Shown piece after piece: positions 9,141 through 21,028 of a DNA stretch of 64,000 bases (position 1 is its first letter; each line of letters opens with the position of its first letter). The DNA is from Strigamia acuminata (lineage: Eukaryota > Arthropoda > Chilopoda > Geophilomorpha > Linotaeniidae), in contig OX442315.1 of NCBI GenBank assembly GCA_949358305.1, positions 32,762,427 to 32,826,426 of the forward strand, written 5' to 3'. A program made the translations under genes and the position numbers. The notes beneath the pieces are model-generated. The model saw only the letters and a program-made list of their open reading frames with translations. It was not told where the DNA came from and ran no database searches.

Positions 9141-11934
9141 ATGACATCTATTCACGATTCCACGGACCCCAGTCCGAAAGAACAGCGAAAAAACTGGGTA
9201 AAATTCGACGAAGAAGACTCGACTAAAGCCGCGGCCGCCATTAACGATGACGCCGGTAATGGCGACAGCGCCGTTGATAATTCCACCGCGGCGGTTTTAT
9301 CCGTCGAAATCGGACCACATACTCAGGAAGACGAATTTACGTGTGCAGTGATTGACACGACCCAAGTTCACGTGAATCTCGACAAAAAACAAAGACCGGT
9401 CGCCGAAGACATTCCGAAACCGGCGCCAAGGACTTCGGTGACGGCCGCGGCAGCTTCGAATAGAGTTAGTAGAAGTATTAGTACGCCGGTGAGCGCAGCG
9501 CCGGTTCCGTCGGCTCGTCCGGACACGGAGATTCGGGTTGAAGAGACTCCAACGAGGAATAAACCGCCGCAACGTCCGCCAGCGCCGCAGAGACTTCAAA
9601 ACATTCCGTTGCAAGAGATTGTGAATGGGACCGCGCCGTCGAGGCGAAGCGCCGCTCCAAGACCGAATTCGGCGGTTTTGAGGCAAAATTTTGGTAATTT
9701 TTTTTTTAGAAAAATTTAGTTTTGGTTTCGGATTGTTAGTTTGACAGGTTGTGAGCAGGAACTGAGATTAAATTAGTGCGATAATGATAAGGTGTAGGGT
9801 GGAATTTTGGTTTTTGATGGTGATATGAGAGTTGGATTGAGTGAGTGTGGTTGGGGTTTTTTTTTGTTGGTGAATTGAGTGATGGCTTTAGGTCGCAAAG
9901 GAATGGTTTTAGGTAAGAGGAGGTGGTAGATTGATTTTTTTTGTAGGTAATGTTGCATTTTTAGATTGTTAATCGAATTTTTAGGTTAAATTCAGTGTTT
10001 TTATTGCACAACTGAATTTATTTGGTAGAATTTAATGTCTTTTCTTAATCAAATTTTTTTGGAAAAAACTACTTTTTCGGTAAAGAAGGGTTCTTTTCCG
10101 ATCTAAAACCGAACTTTCTCGGTCTAAAATTGAACTTTTTGGGTCAAATACTGAACTTTTTGGATCAAAAACTGAACTTTTTCGGTCTAAAACTGAACTT
10201 TTTCGGTCTAAAACTGAACTTTTTTGGTCTAAAACTGAACTTTTTTGGTCTAAAACTGTACTTTTTGGTCTAAAACTGAACTTTTTGGTCTAAAACTGAA
10301 CTTTTTCGGTCAAAAACAAATTTATTTGTCAAAAACTCATTTTAATTCGTCAAAAACATAATTTTATTGGTCAAAAACATAATTTTATTGGTCAAAAACA
10401 TAATTTTATTGGTTAAACATAATTTTATTGGTCAAAAACATAATTTTATTGGTCAAACATATAATTTTATTTTTCAAACATAATTTTATTGGTCAAAAAT
10501 ATAATTTTTCTATATAAATTGAACTTTGTGGTTAAAAAATTTAATGTTTTTGTAAAAAAAAAAAAATTGGTAAATTATTCCGTTTTCAATGTCCCCGATA
10601 ACAAAACCCCAAAATTTAATAATTTTTTCCGTATACCTTTGTCGAAACAGCGAATGGTGACACAATAGTGAGCATGCTTCCAGTCAATGAAAGATTTCCG
10701 TGGTTAATCCGAGCTAAATTCCGTCCAGAATTGGTACCTGAAGAATTAATGGCAGAGTGCCTTACAGTAAGCAAAATAATGAAAAAATTGTTCAAAATCT
10801 AATCAATTAATTCCATTTTCTCCCCTTTTGTCAATAGTTGACTGTTGAAGAATACGTCGGTGCCTTAGAAGTCCTAGTGAACGATTTCCGCTTCAATTGC
10901 TACAACATGTGCTACAAACGCATCATGCTTTTCTGGATTCTTTTTGGTTTTATCGTTTTATTGGTTCTACTCTTCTCCGGAGTGCGGGGAATCGGCTTAT
11001 TCGGCGGCGGCGTCGTTTGGTTATTGCTTAACGCCACCGGAATATTCGTGTGCATGTGGCTTAAAATGAAGGTAAATTTCCAAATTTAAATTACTTAAAT
11101 TTTCCCTAAACAAATATTTTTCGCCCGCAGATGAACCATCACTTAGAGAAATGTATCGCTACTGTAAATAAGTTTTTTTTACGTCACAAAATCCTACTCG
11201 GTTTGGATGATAGAGGGAAATTATCTTGTCACAAAGTGAATGTATCTTTTGCTTTATTTGTTTTTATATAATTAATTATCTGCGATGTTTACTATTTCCT
11301 TAATTTTATCTCAGCTTATTTTTGTTTATTTTGATACAACGGATTGCTTGGTTAGTATTTTCTGAACTGATGTCGATATTCCGGAATTTTTTTAAACGAA
11401 AAATTGATAAAATTATTTTTATTGGCAGAAAAAACTTAACGAAGTCATCGATATGTACGACAAGGAACCGAAAGAACCGGATGTACGTAGAAAACGTTTA
11501 GAATTGATTATAAATTTTAATATTCTTTGTAAATGGAATAAAAAAATAGAATAATAACCGAGCAGCTAGAGATCTGCAAGCACGAATGGACATCGATGAT
11601 AGCGACATAATAATCACCGGTTCCACCAACACTTACGTATCGCGAAAACAGGTTAAAAAATAATTGAATTAAATAAAATTAAAATTAAAATTAAATTTTA
11701 TATTTCTAGGAACGTGCTGAAAAGTTGTTGTTGCGGTACAGTCAGCGTTGGGTGAAAGAATACGTGCGACACCACTTGGATTTGCACGTGGACGTCCACG
11801 ATCGAGGCGAAGGCGGACCTCCGACGCCTCCTCGTCACTGCGTCCACGCGCGATGCCCGTGTCAGTACATCGAGGAACATCTGAAATATAAACCACGGGG
11901 CAAGTTTTGCGGCTGTCAGATATTTAAATCTTGA
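9141..11934 (+). CDS. TMEM268: TMEM268-like two-pass membrane protein
   Basis: Eight coding exons: 9141-9693, 10651-10766, 10838-11071, 11131-11241, 11315-11350, 11429-11482, 11550-11651, 11710-11934, giving about 476 residues in frame. Residues 1-185 are a polar, Ala/Pro/Arg-rich tail without counterpart in the 342-residue human protein. Then come FPWLIRAKFRPELVPEELM and a pair of membrane segments (ILFGFIVLLVLLFSGV and VVWLLLNATGIFVCMWL). Conserved blocks follow: FLRHKILLGLDD, LIFVYFDTTDCL, and near the C terminus RYSQRWVKEYV and RCPCQYIEEHL. These line up with human LLRHRVLLGV, LWFVYFDLENC and PCPCQLIEAY. Function is poorly known; human TMEM268 has been linked to integrin beta-4. Introns 2 onward are mostly under 100 bases, while intron 1 of the coding part carries minisatellites. 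It is tail-to-tail with Polycomblike. Confidence 0.88.
10085..10320. repeat. Minisatellite in TMEM268 intron, about 21-22-bp unit
   Basis: About ten tandem copies of AAAACTGAACTTTTTCGGTC or close variants, running directly into a second array with a different unit. It lies inside the intron 9694-10650. Confidence 0.9.
10325..10510. repeat. Minisatellite in TMEM268 intron, about 21-bp CATAATTTTATTGGTC unit
   Basis: About eight copies of CATAATTTTATTGGTCAAAA, some missing one or two bases. It abuts the CTGAACTTTTT array. The GGTC...AAAA core is shared with that array, so one probably evolved from the other. Confidence 0.9.
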
Positions 11935-13783
11935 ATAATTTTAAGTATTTTTTTAAAATAAGATAAAACGAAGGCATCTACGATTTTTTTGTGTTAAATT
12001 ACGAAAACTGTGAAATTAATATCAAACAAATTAATTATTATATTAATATTTATATATACTCAGATACAAAATTTATTTTTAAGAACTAATAATCATGTTT
12101 TTGTATTAAATAACATAGAAAATTCATATTTTAAGAGTTAAATTTAGAAAAAAATTGCAAGTTTTTACGAAAAAACAGAAAACGTAGAATAGTTCCCTGT
12201 TTTATGTATTTCAGGCTGTCAGGCATGTATCGATGTTACCAGCATGCCAACATTGTATTCTCCTTCATATTTGTAATTCAACTGCAATTTGGGTAAGTTT
12301 TTGCTAAGACAAGAGCACAGTGCAATTCGCTATTTCACCTTAAAGCAATAATCTCGAGAATTTCAAGCACGCTTAAGAAAAACGCTAGAAAAATTAAGAA
12401 ATAATGTTGAGAATTTAAATTTCAGGATCAGATTTCAATTTTGACGTCACAAATTACCATTCCAAAGTCTAGATCTGTTTTATTACCAAATACATTTGAT
12501 CACGTGCACTTATCGCCGCATAATTTACAATTTTGTCACGTTTCAATAATTACTATTTTATATTTTTATTTTTAATGTAAAAAAAAAAAATGCTGCTAAT
12601 TAATTGTGTTGGATTTGTTAAAAAAAAAAAATGGTTGTAGCTCAAAATAGGTCACCGAAACACGATTGTAGGATATATTTTGATAAGTTATTTTAATGGG
12701 AATTTTTTTAATGCTATTTTTTTTACAACTTGTACTTTGATAAAAACGAAACACTTGCATCAAATTCACTTTTGTATATCGTATTTATAGATACGGATTA
12801 AAATAAATCAAGTGATCCGTTCTCGCTCATTCGATTAATGCCAGCTATCTATCACGATACAATTCACACTTGCACGCATGTCCCAATCGATAACAATGCT
12901 TGGAAGCCACGAAAATTATAATATAAAGTCAATCATATATATATATATTTATATTTATGCCTATATAATTCGAGAAGAAATCATTTGCTATTAATAAATT
13001 AATAGGAAACAAACTAAGCTACCAAATGTAAAGTTTTATTTTTGCGGAACAACAGTTTTTAATCGATAACAATTGCTAATAACATTGATGGCAATTAATC
13101 AGACTGGAAATACAACTTTAAACATTAAAACAAAACTTAAATTTCTTAATTTAGTGACTAAAATACAACTCGAACTCAAATCACATTGCAATATAAAATC
13201 AAAGTAATCACTTCCAACCTGCATCGGTGCATTTTCATCGAGTAGTGTGCATAAAAATTAGCCCATTCTGTACACTACATGTCATTTGGAACGTATGTGT
13301 TTAAAACTAACTTTTTTTAGGCTGAAAATTGCCTTTTTCCCACTTTTCTCATCTATCGAGGTGCTTTTTTGAGGGTAAAAATGCAGTTGAGCACCTAAAA
13401 TGCATTTTTTCTCGAAAAATTGTGCAATTTTTCCCAAAAAAGTCAAATTTTCCAAAAAATTTCATTTCTTTACCATAAAAATTCATTTTTAATTCACTAA
13501 TAAGGCCGCACCATGCTCGTTGCACCCAAGAAAAACACACAATCCTTCTTGCATTTTACCCACTCAATGAAAACACATCTCCAGATAAAAATGCTATCCC
13601 CAAATTAGCACTTTACACTTCAAAATAAAACCTCAGGTTGCCATCGAACAATACATTTCTAATACTGTAACACACAAGACAACGAGTTCAGTCCTGAATT
13701 CCTACAATCTCTACAAGCACTCAATTCATGAAATGTATTTGTAATAGCGTATGATTAAAAAAAATAAAACAAAACAGCAAACA
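11935..13783. other. Convergent 3' UTR/intergenic region TMEM268 / Polycomblike
   Basis: This stretch lies between the two stop codons. It should contain both 3' UTRs: plus-strand AATAAA-type hexamers occur near 12795 and 12992, and a minus-strand one (TTTATT) near 13035. At 13370-13500 there are loose A-run/T-run repeats (TTTTTCCCAAAAAAG-like). No coding exon seen. Confidence 0.5.
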
Positions 13784-16700
13784 TCAAGCTGTCAATCCTT
13801 CCCACTCAATAAGATACTGCGCCTTTCCTTCGGGACTTATCCGTCTCGCCAAAACATTAAACCGCTCCCCGCTCGCTATCCTGTTCGCGGCACCGAAATA
13901 ACTCTTCACCGACGACTTCAAGTCGCAAAACGAAATTTTCGCCGCTTGCATCGAATCCATAGACACAATCTCGTTGCCGCACGCGTCAAAATCACTTCCG
14001 GTGTCCATACTAGCCTCGCTCACCTGCTCGCTCGAAACAAACCGCGAACTGTAACCGTTCGGCAAGAGCAAATTATCGACGCGTTGACGCCGACCCCGTC
14101 GCTGCTTAATTTGGCCGTTCTTCACGCGAATGTCGTGTTCGACCAATTTCCGCTTCGCAGGTCGGTTGAGCGAGAACGGAAACAGATCGAGGTTCCTAAA
14201 CGGGTGGTTGTGACCCTCGAAGTTGAGCGGCGGCGGAATAATCGAGTCCAGAGTGCCGTGCGACGCCGTGTCGTCGTCCGAAGAGTTATCGAATCCGTCT
14301 TGACAGCGCATGCTACGATCTATCGCTTCGTAGTTCTTGCATTTCGTCTTGCAGCACATTCGGTTAGGCTTAATTTGGTTCTTTTTTGCACCGTTTTTGT
14401 TGTTCTCACTCGAGTTGCGCTTCTTGTATTTTCGTTTCACTCGCAGGGTGGTGAAGCGCTCGCCGTTTTCCGTCCGATTTGTCGTTCTGGTGTCGAAATC
14501 GTCGGTTTTTCGAATGTTCGAATTGGACACGGCTTCTAATAGCAAGTCGGCTTCCCGCCGGCGCATTCGCACGCGGCCGTTTTCGCGCGCGGGTTTAGGT
14601 TTTGCGTTTTTGTGCAATGGCGGACGTCCGCGCGGTCTCGGGGTCGGTGCGGGCGGCTGCACGGGGAGGAGATTTAATTTTAAACCGTTTTTCGGTTTGT
14701 TCGCTTTGAGACTGGACGCGTTGTTGGTTACGTTTCGTTTTTCGGCACATTTCTTTCTCCTGACTGCGAAATGTTTGACGACATCCGAGGTTATGGTTAC
14801 GTTGAGAGGTAATTCGATTTTTGGTGCGGGCGGTGGGATGCGGATTCTCAGTCCCCATATTGTCGTTTTCTTTTTTATTTCTTTCCCGCATTTGAATCGG
14901 CTTTTGTTGTTTTGTAGCGCCGTTAGGAGGTTTGTTTTTCTGTCTTGGTTCGTTGATTTACCCAGATCAGACTGAAACAAATCGAAATATACAAAATTTT
15001 TTTTTTGCGTAATTTGTAAATAAAGTTTACGTACATCGGGTGATAGTTGCAACAAATTCCAACACTGCTCTACAAATTCCATAATGGCCGTTTCGAAATC
15101 AAAATATTTCTTGTGATGGGTCACAGTGAGATTGTAAATGACTAGATGTGCTAAATCCGGCCTATTATTTTTTTTTGTTACAAAATATTTTAGTAAAATT
15201 ATTTTTAAAAAATAAAATAAAAATTAGAGCCATAGCCAGCTCCATTTGAGCTTTTTTTCGTCTATTTTTCGTTCATTTCTGCACGCAAAAGTTAACATTT
15301 CCATTTTATTTCATTCTAAAAAGCCATTTTTCCATCTAAAATGCGTTTTACTCAGATCTAAGATTTATTTTTGTATATAAACTGCTTTTAAATGCTTAAA
15401 AATAACATTCTTGTGTACATAAAATGGAGTCTGGCTTTGACCCTGCTAGACATTACTGCACCATTTCATTTCCAGCCTGTGGATGAATTCATTTCCATTA
15501 TTACAAACATAACATACAAATATGTAAAACCTAAAATAAAAAATAAAACTAAAAATGTCTGAATACGATATTCGTCACATTCACTTCTCACCTGTCACCA
15601 AATAACATTGGTTTCTGTAATTTCTGAATGCAGGCTGTAAGTAAACAAACAAAAGTCAATAAAAACAATAAAAAATAATCAAAAAACCAAATATTTACCT
15701 TCGTGAAACCATTGTTTACAGCGTACACACTGTAACATCTTCATGTACCACTCTCCAGGTCCACCACAGTAACAATAACAGTGCTGAACGTTGGTTTTAT
15801 GATGTGAATCCCAAGACAGAGACGTCATCTGTTGAAAACATCTTTATCTTTACAATAAGTAAAATATTTTCTAAATACTTCGCAGCGAAGTAAATAACTC
15901 CTTACATCGTACGGAAAACATTTAAAATTTTGTACTGCTAATCCAATTGGACTTTTATTTAAATAATTGTTATAATTCCCATTCTTAAAAAAATAAAAAA
16001 TATTAATATTAATATTAAAATAAAATTCAATTTTATGTGACAAATAAACCTTAGTATTTTTCACTATTGCACATTGCCGACACAGCCATGGGTAATCCGG
16101 TTGCAAAACCTCGTTTGGAATTTCCGGATTATGACATAATTGATGGAAACCTAAACATGACTCAATTATACAACGCAAAAATAAAAATAACGACCATTAA
16201 ATTTACCAAATCCACAATTGTCACAAATAACAATTTCATTGGGTGGATCAGAGTCCCCGTTTTCACATAATGAGCAAACAATTTCAGAGTCTTCACCGGC
16301 ACCTGTCAAAACAAAAAATAAAACATAAATCTACAGTATTTATCTAATTAAAAGTCTATTGTTTCGAGCAAAAACCAAACGTAATTTGTCATAATTATCG
16401 CATAAACCACATATAAGTAGTCATAATTACGTTAACTTTGATGAAAAAAAACATAATTACACTAAATTCAACACAAAAATCGTGTAATTCGTCATAATCA
16501 CGTCAAATTTGACCCAAAAATCATCTAAATTTATCACAAAAAACGTCAATTTCAATGAAATAAAATCACCTTTTTGCAAATCCTTAAACATGGCCCAATA
16601 TTCGGAATTATCTTCAAATCGTACAAGGCACTTCGCGTCCTCCACATCAACCTAAAGCGCGAAAATTAGATTAAATTTGCACCGAAGCAAATAATTGCAT

Positions 16701-16989
16701 ACTATACCCTAATAACCGTTCCTAAATACGACAAACCATCACTCCATCGCGACAAAACATCATCACCCACAAAAAAATTCTTCTTATCCTTCGTTTTCGC
16801 TTTCCCCGTCCCCGTCTCAGCTAATGGCACTGAAAAACAAACGCGAATTAGACGAAAATGCAGACACAAATTATTAGCATAAACCTGCGCATGTTTTCAA
16901 AGTGCAAAAATAAAATAAGCGGCCGAAAGCACTTCCTTATTACCAACAACTGTCTTTGCATCCCCATTCAAGGTGGGTGTTTCTGACAT
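13784..16989 (-). CDS. Pcl: Polycomblike (MTF2/PHF19/PHF1 family) PRC2 accessory protein
   Basis: Eleven exons on the minus strand: 16989-16944, 16829-16708, 16651-16570, 16302-16207, 16150-16050, 15983-15906, 15828-15699, 15634-15592, 15530-15462, 15161-15035, 14971-13784. They join in frame to about 693 residues (human MTF2 593, fly Pcl about 1,040). Domains in order: Tudor ([20 protein letters not shown], then [15 protein letters not shown]; cage-type W, Y and F present), PHD1 ([30 protein letters not shown]), PHD2 ([31 protein letters not shown]), the winged-helix EH region ([20 protein letters not shown], then [11 protein letters not shown]) and a C-terminal chromo-like domain ([17 protein letters not shown], ending [10 protein letters not shown]). 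Known family role: Tudor reads H3K36me3, EH binds CpG-rich DNA, and the C-terminal domain binds SUZ12 to recruit PRC2. The large last exon carries a charged, poorly conserved linker. The exon at 15462 ends in a weak donor (GTGCAG), chosen because it alone completes the Trp codon in phase. Confidence 0.93.
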
Positions 16990-17852
16990 AGCGTTGTATC
17001 CCAACCGAGGTGTAACAGGTGATTTCTGCTGTCAGTGCAGGATGTAGTTGTGACAAATTATTGCAACGTGTAGATTTTATTTACCTCCCGCCATTTGGCC
17101 TAAATTGTCGCATAAAATTGCAAAATGTTAAGTATACTTAACCTACGATCTAACCTAGCACCGGAAACATTCACTTTTTTCAAAATTATCGAAATTACCC
17201 TAGAGATTTGTTATATTTGCTACGAAAAGTACGAACTAATAAAGTGACGGTGCCTTGTCCGAAAGGTGTAAACATGTGGCGCCAAACAGACATTTTGAAT
17301 CGGTGTTTAAAAGCTGTCATCAAAACTAATTTAGTTGGGAAGAAAATATGCATTTGTAACTGACTCACTATCTACAATTTCTTGTACCACGACTTACGGA
17401 AAGTCTTGTAATAGAAAAGTAGTCAACGAACCTCAAACATGGGTAATATTTGAATGAACCGCAACCTTGAGCAAAGCAGTTAACCGCCATTTTTGCCGTA
17501 CTCATGGCGCCAGCGATTTTTAATCGTTATTTTTTCACACTTTTTTTTAACTTATTGACTTCAGCCAGGAATTACATGTAGATATTTTAACTTTAATTTA
17601 AAATGTGTATATTTTATTTACGGGGAAATCTAATTCTGATCGGTTTTTTAAAAAAAAAGAAAAAACAAATTTCACGTTATGACGTACTAACACTGGATTT
17701 CAGTTTCGTTTGCTGGCACTTTATAGGAATTAAAATTAAAATTTCATGTTTTGAATTATTTGACTGCTCGAAAAAATTAGAGTACAACAATGTTCAATAA
17801 AGTTTATTAAAAAAAATATAAATATAACTTAAAGTTTTAAATGTTTTTTATT
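16990..17852. other. Intergenic region between Polycomblike and TYW3 (promoter side of Polycomblike)
   Basis: Both flanking genes are on the minus strand. The Polycomblike promoter should lie just above 16990, and the TYW3 3' UTR just below 17852 with a minus-strand AATAAA near 17801. I saw no coding exon and no clear repeat. Confidence 0.45.
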
Positions 17853-18895
17853 TTAATCATTTTGAATTTCAACATCCTTCATCGAGTTACTTATTCCATT
17901 GACATTTTCATCAAAATGAAACTCTTTTACAATTCCCTGGTAAAATCTGTAAATCATCAAAATTACACACATAAATTAAAACAGAAAGTGATAAAATTAC
18001 CTCTGAATTTTTTCAATGTTCTCATCAAATTTCTGAGCTACTTTTGTATTTAAAAAATTGATGTACTGAAAAAATAGCAACAAAATAACCAAATATAAAT
18101 CTCAATGTTTAATAACGCCATCTTACTTCTTTATCAACTAAAAGCTTTTCATCATACGAAAGCGGAACTTCCAAACTCAACGAACTTCTAATCGCCTAAA
18201 AATCAACAAAAAAATCAATACTTTTAATTCAGCGCTTCTCAAAGTGGTGTTACGCTGCTCTACTTCACTTACGAGTGTAATTTTCCCGGCTTTACCAATA
18301 GTTATTCCTGAATTACGAAATCCAGAACTTATCGCAATTTTATGCTGATTTTAAACAATTTTAAAATAAATTAAATAACAAAAATATAAAACATGATCTG
18401 CCTTTATACCATGAATTGTGCGTGCTGCAGATGCCTACACTGGACATGAAGAATAAATGGCTCGAATTTTAACACCAAATCTCCTTTTTTCGGATCCAGA
18501 ACTGAAAACTACAAATAAATAAATAAATAAATAAATAAGAAAATTCGCATTTCTATTTTATTCAATTTTATTGTTACCAATGCGTCATCATCGATTTTCT
18601 CATGTGATACTAATATCCATTTGCAACCAGACTTTATTATTTTTCCTTCAGCCTGCAAAAGAATAAAAAAAATATTTTTAAAATGAAAATAATTGCTAAA
18701 TTGTTTCATAGCCACCTGGCAATACACAACAACACGCCCAGAACACGAACTTGACGTCACAAAGTCACTGGAGCCATTGATATATTCGACTAAATCTCTA
18801 ATTGGTTCATCAATTGATCCCTTTTTACTTAAATCGACTGCTGCAAGCCGTGTCTTTTTGGCTAAATCAAACGCCTGATTTTTACCGGCTGCCAT
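17853..18895 (-). CDS. TYW3: TYW3, tRNA wybutosine-synthesis methyltransferase
   Basis: Seven exons: 18895-18716, 18652-18578, 18508-18410, 18344-18273, 18195-18127, 18065-18001, 17946-17853, joined in frame to 217 residues (human 259). Diagnostic blocks are DLSKKGSIDEPI, VTSSSCSGRVVVY, GCKWILVSHE, LKFEPFILHVQCR, AISSGFRNSGITIG, SLEVPLSYDEKLL, and the end of the family core EKIQRFYQGI. TYW3 methylates the wybutosine precursor on G37 of tRNA-Phe, one step of the TYW1-TYW5 cytosolic pathway. The third exon uses a GTAG acceptor (18509); the nearby TTTTCAG is out of phase. The C-terminal tail after the RFY block is shorter than in vertebrates. The start ATG is 293 bases from the divergent S28 peptidase start. 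Confidence 0.94.
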
Positions 18896-19188
18896 GTGGA
18901 TAAACAAAATCAGCAAATGCTAACGGTTTGGTTTGCCCTCTTGTGACAGAATTCAAGATACAGCGCTACATAACAGAGACTTAAAACACGAGTTAAATCG
19001 TCGTAATCTGCAAAGAGTTTTAAACAATTTTCTAATGAAACTGATAGTAATGTATATCTCGTAAAAGAATTTTACCTTGTTGATTCATTTCAAAGTTATC
19101 TGATTATGTTTTATCACATGATAGCACCAAACACCACGTGACGAAGAAAAAGTCCTCGTGATTCCATCGTCTGTTATAGCGGTTAGCA
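18896..19188. promoter_or_regulatory. Shared promoter TYW3 / DPP7-like, with CACGTGAC E-box
   Basis: This 293-base divergent interval must hold both promoters. CACGTGAC at 19135-19142 reads GTCACGTG on the other strand, matching 8 of 10 bases of the CLEAR motif (GTCACGTGAC) that TFEB/MiT factors use at lysosomal genes. It sits about 50 bases upstream of a lysosomal-peptidase ATG. A CACATG E-box lies at about 19115. Site identity is seen; function is inferred. Confidence 0.5.
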
Positions 19189-19568
19189 ATGGCATCTTCC
19201 GTGCTATTTTATTCGTTCTTTTTCTTTGCGATTGTTTTATTATCCGGGCCGAAACAATGCGAAGCGTCGAATTATAAAGAATTGTTTTTCAATCAAGAAG
19301 TCGATCACTTCAACTTCAAAAGTTACGGGAACAAAACTTACAAGCAACGATACCTACTTAATGGTGAGAGAATAAATTGCTAGAAGTTTGAAATCCGTGT
19401 TTTTAATTTACAATTATTTAATTTCAAGATACTTGGTGGAGCAAAGGAAAAGGCCCGATTTTTTTCTACACGGGAAACGAAGGGAACATCGAAGGATTTT
19501 TGGAGAATACGGGTTTTATTTTCGATATAGCAGCTAAATTCAAGCCGTTAATTGTCTTCGCTGAACAT
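19189..19568 (+). CDS. DPP7: DPP7/PRCP-like peptidase S28, first two exons only
   Basis: Exon 1 is 19189-19363 and exon 2 is 19429-19568, joined in phase 1 to give 105 residues ending at FAEH before a GTAAGT donor. A signal peptide is clear (MASSVLFYSFFFFAIVLLSG ... CEA). The family start follows: NQEVDHFNF, GNKTYKQRYL, GPIFFYTGNEG, ENTGFIFDIAA, LIVFAEH. The DHFNF...GNKT...QR pattern is closer to DPP7 (dipeptidyl peptidase 2) than to PRCP, though both are possible. S28 enzymes are lysosomal or secreted serine peptidases that cleave after proline or small residues. The catalytic exons (GGSYGG serine motif, the Asp and His) were not found in the remaining 44 kb. Either the next intron is huge or the locus is broken. 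Upstream lies a CLEAR-like E-box. Confidence 0.85.
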
Positions 19569-21028
19569 GTAAGTCTACAGTTACAATTTATATTTATTTT
19601 CGTGCATTGAAACTGAGAGGTTGCAACTTGTGCAATGTAATATAAGGAAATGAAATTCTTATCTCAAATTACCTCTAATTAAAAATATATACAACTCAAA
19701 TTAAAAATAATAATTTCTCTATCATTAGCAATTTAATTTGGATAATTTGGATAGTGGGAAATCAACCTAAGGGGTATTTTTGCTGTTAAACGATTCTTAT
19801 TGGCCAGTTTTCAAATGAAGCTTGTTTGGGATTGGTTACTGAACAATTTGGTGGAAAAAAATCTTTATTTAAAAAAAAAAGTTTTTGATTGATGTTGATG
19901 CTGACATGATGTAAGTGGTTCAGTGAGTGCTGCCCCAGAGGTGTCATTACAGGCCCATTTGAGATCATATATCGGAGGCAAAAAGTTAAAGGCTTCTTTT
20001 ACTTTATGACTTTGTTTTCATCGTGTTGAATTGAACCAATAATTTGTCCATAATCTTTAAATTTGACTGGGTAAACAAGCCCATTTCTATGGTATTGTGT
20101 GCCCTTGTTTTATTTTCCATATTCAAACACTAAATTCCATTTTTTAACACGAAAACACATAAATGTACAGTACAATACGCATAAGTGAATAGTGCTATTA
20201 TTATTTGTTGATGTCTGGTGTTTCACCTAGTGGTAAAATACGAAATTACTCAAAATTTCAATTGCCAGCATAGAGTGAGGGTCCAGTTTTTTTGAACACG
20301 ACTGTACGTTAAAATTGGTGTAGCTCAAAAACCGCACTCTTGCGATGTTATCACATTGCGGCAGTTTTGGTGTCCTTGTGTTTAGTTAAATAGAAACAAT
20401 AGGTCTTTTGATGATTCGTGAAATTAATTGAGTTTGTACTGTAGCTGAAATCGGGCATAAAATGGAAATGTTATTATTGTTAAAGTATCTAACAAGTGTT
20501 TGAAATGAGCAGTTGATGTGAAACTGCAATCAAGTGAGCCAATGAGCAATGGTGGTAACTATATACTCTGCGTGTGTGATAATTTAATCTGTTGAATGAT
20601 AGTTGGTATGGAGATATTGAATGAGTTTATGTGGTTTCAATAAAAATCAATCGGTTTAATAGGAGCTGACGTGACTGCCTGATGCAGACATAACGCGAAC
20701 ATTTTAAGTCAATTTGAATTGAATTGGCAGCGGATGGCAGCTGTGTATTGATTTGCTCGCCGGTTAATCATCCGCTCTGATTTGCTTTGCTTTTGTTCGT
20801 GATGTTGATTGATGTCCGGTTTCTGTGTTTCTAATTAGTTAAATCGTTCCTAGGGAGGACAGAACTTAATGGAGCTTAGTTAGTGTTGAAAATGTTTGAC
20901 CGAGGGAATTTAATGGGAAAAAAAGTGTTTGTTTTTAGGTAATGAAATGTTGGGGTTGAAAATTGATTTTTGTAATGTAGAAATTTAAAAAAGGAGTGGC
21001 TCATATACTTGTGTATATTGGAATAATA
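19569..21028. other. Probable start of a very long S28-gene intron, no gene seen
   Basis: AT-rich sequence without recognisable exon, RNA gene or clear repeat. If the S28 gene is intact, this is the beginning of its second intron. Confidence 0.4.

Noticed and set aside
9297-9686. Minus-strand ORF of 129 codons at 9.3-9.7 kb
   Set aside because: Antisense of the GC-rich TMEM268 exon; Arg-rich as expected from complementing Pro/Ala codons.
11669-11896. Minus-strand ORFs opposite the last TMEM268 exon
   Set aside because: The plus-strand exon has the conserved RCPCQYIEEHL block and correct splice phase.
13751-14975. Long plus-strand ORFs (262 and 212 codons) opposite the Polycomblike last exon
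   Set aside because: They are antisense shadows of the conserved minus-strand exon, whose C-terminal domain and splice phases are clear.
19100-19115. TATCACATGATA near-palindrome as an operator-like site
   Set aside because: Short palindromes with CANNTG cores are common by chance; only the adjacent CACGTGAC has a specific family precedent.
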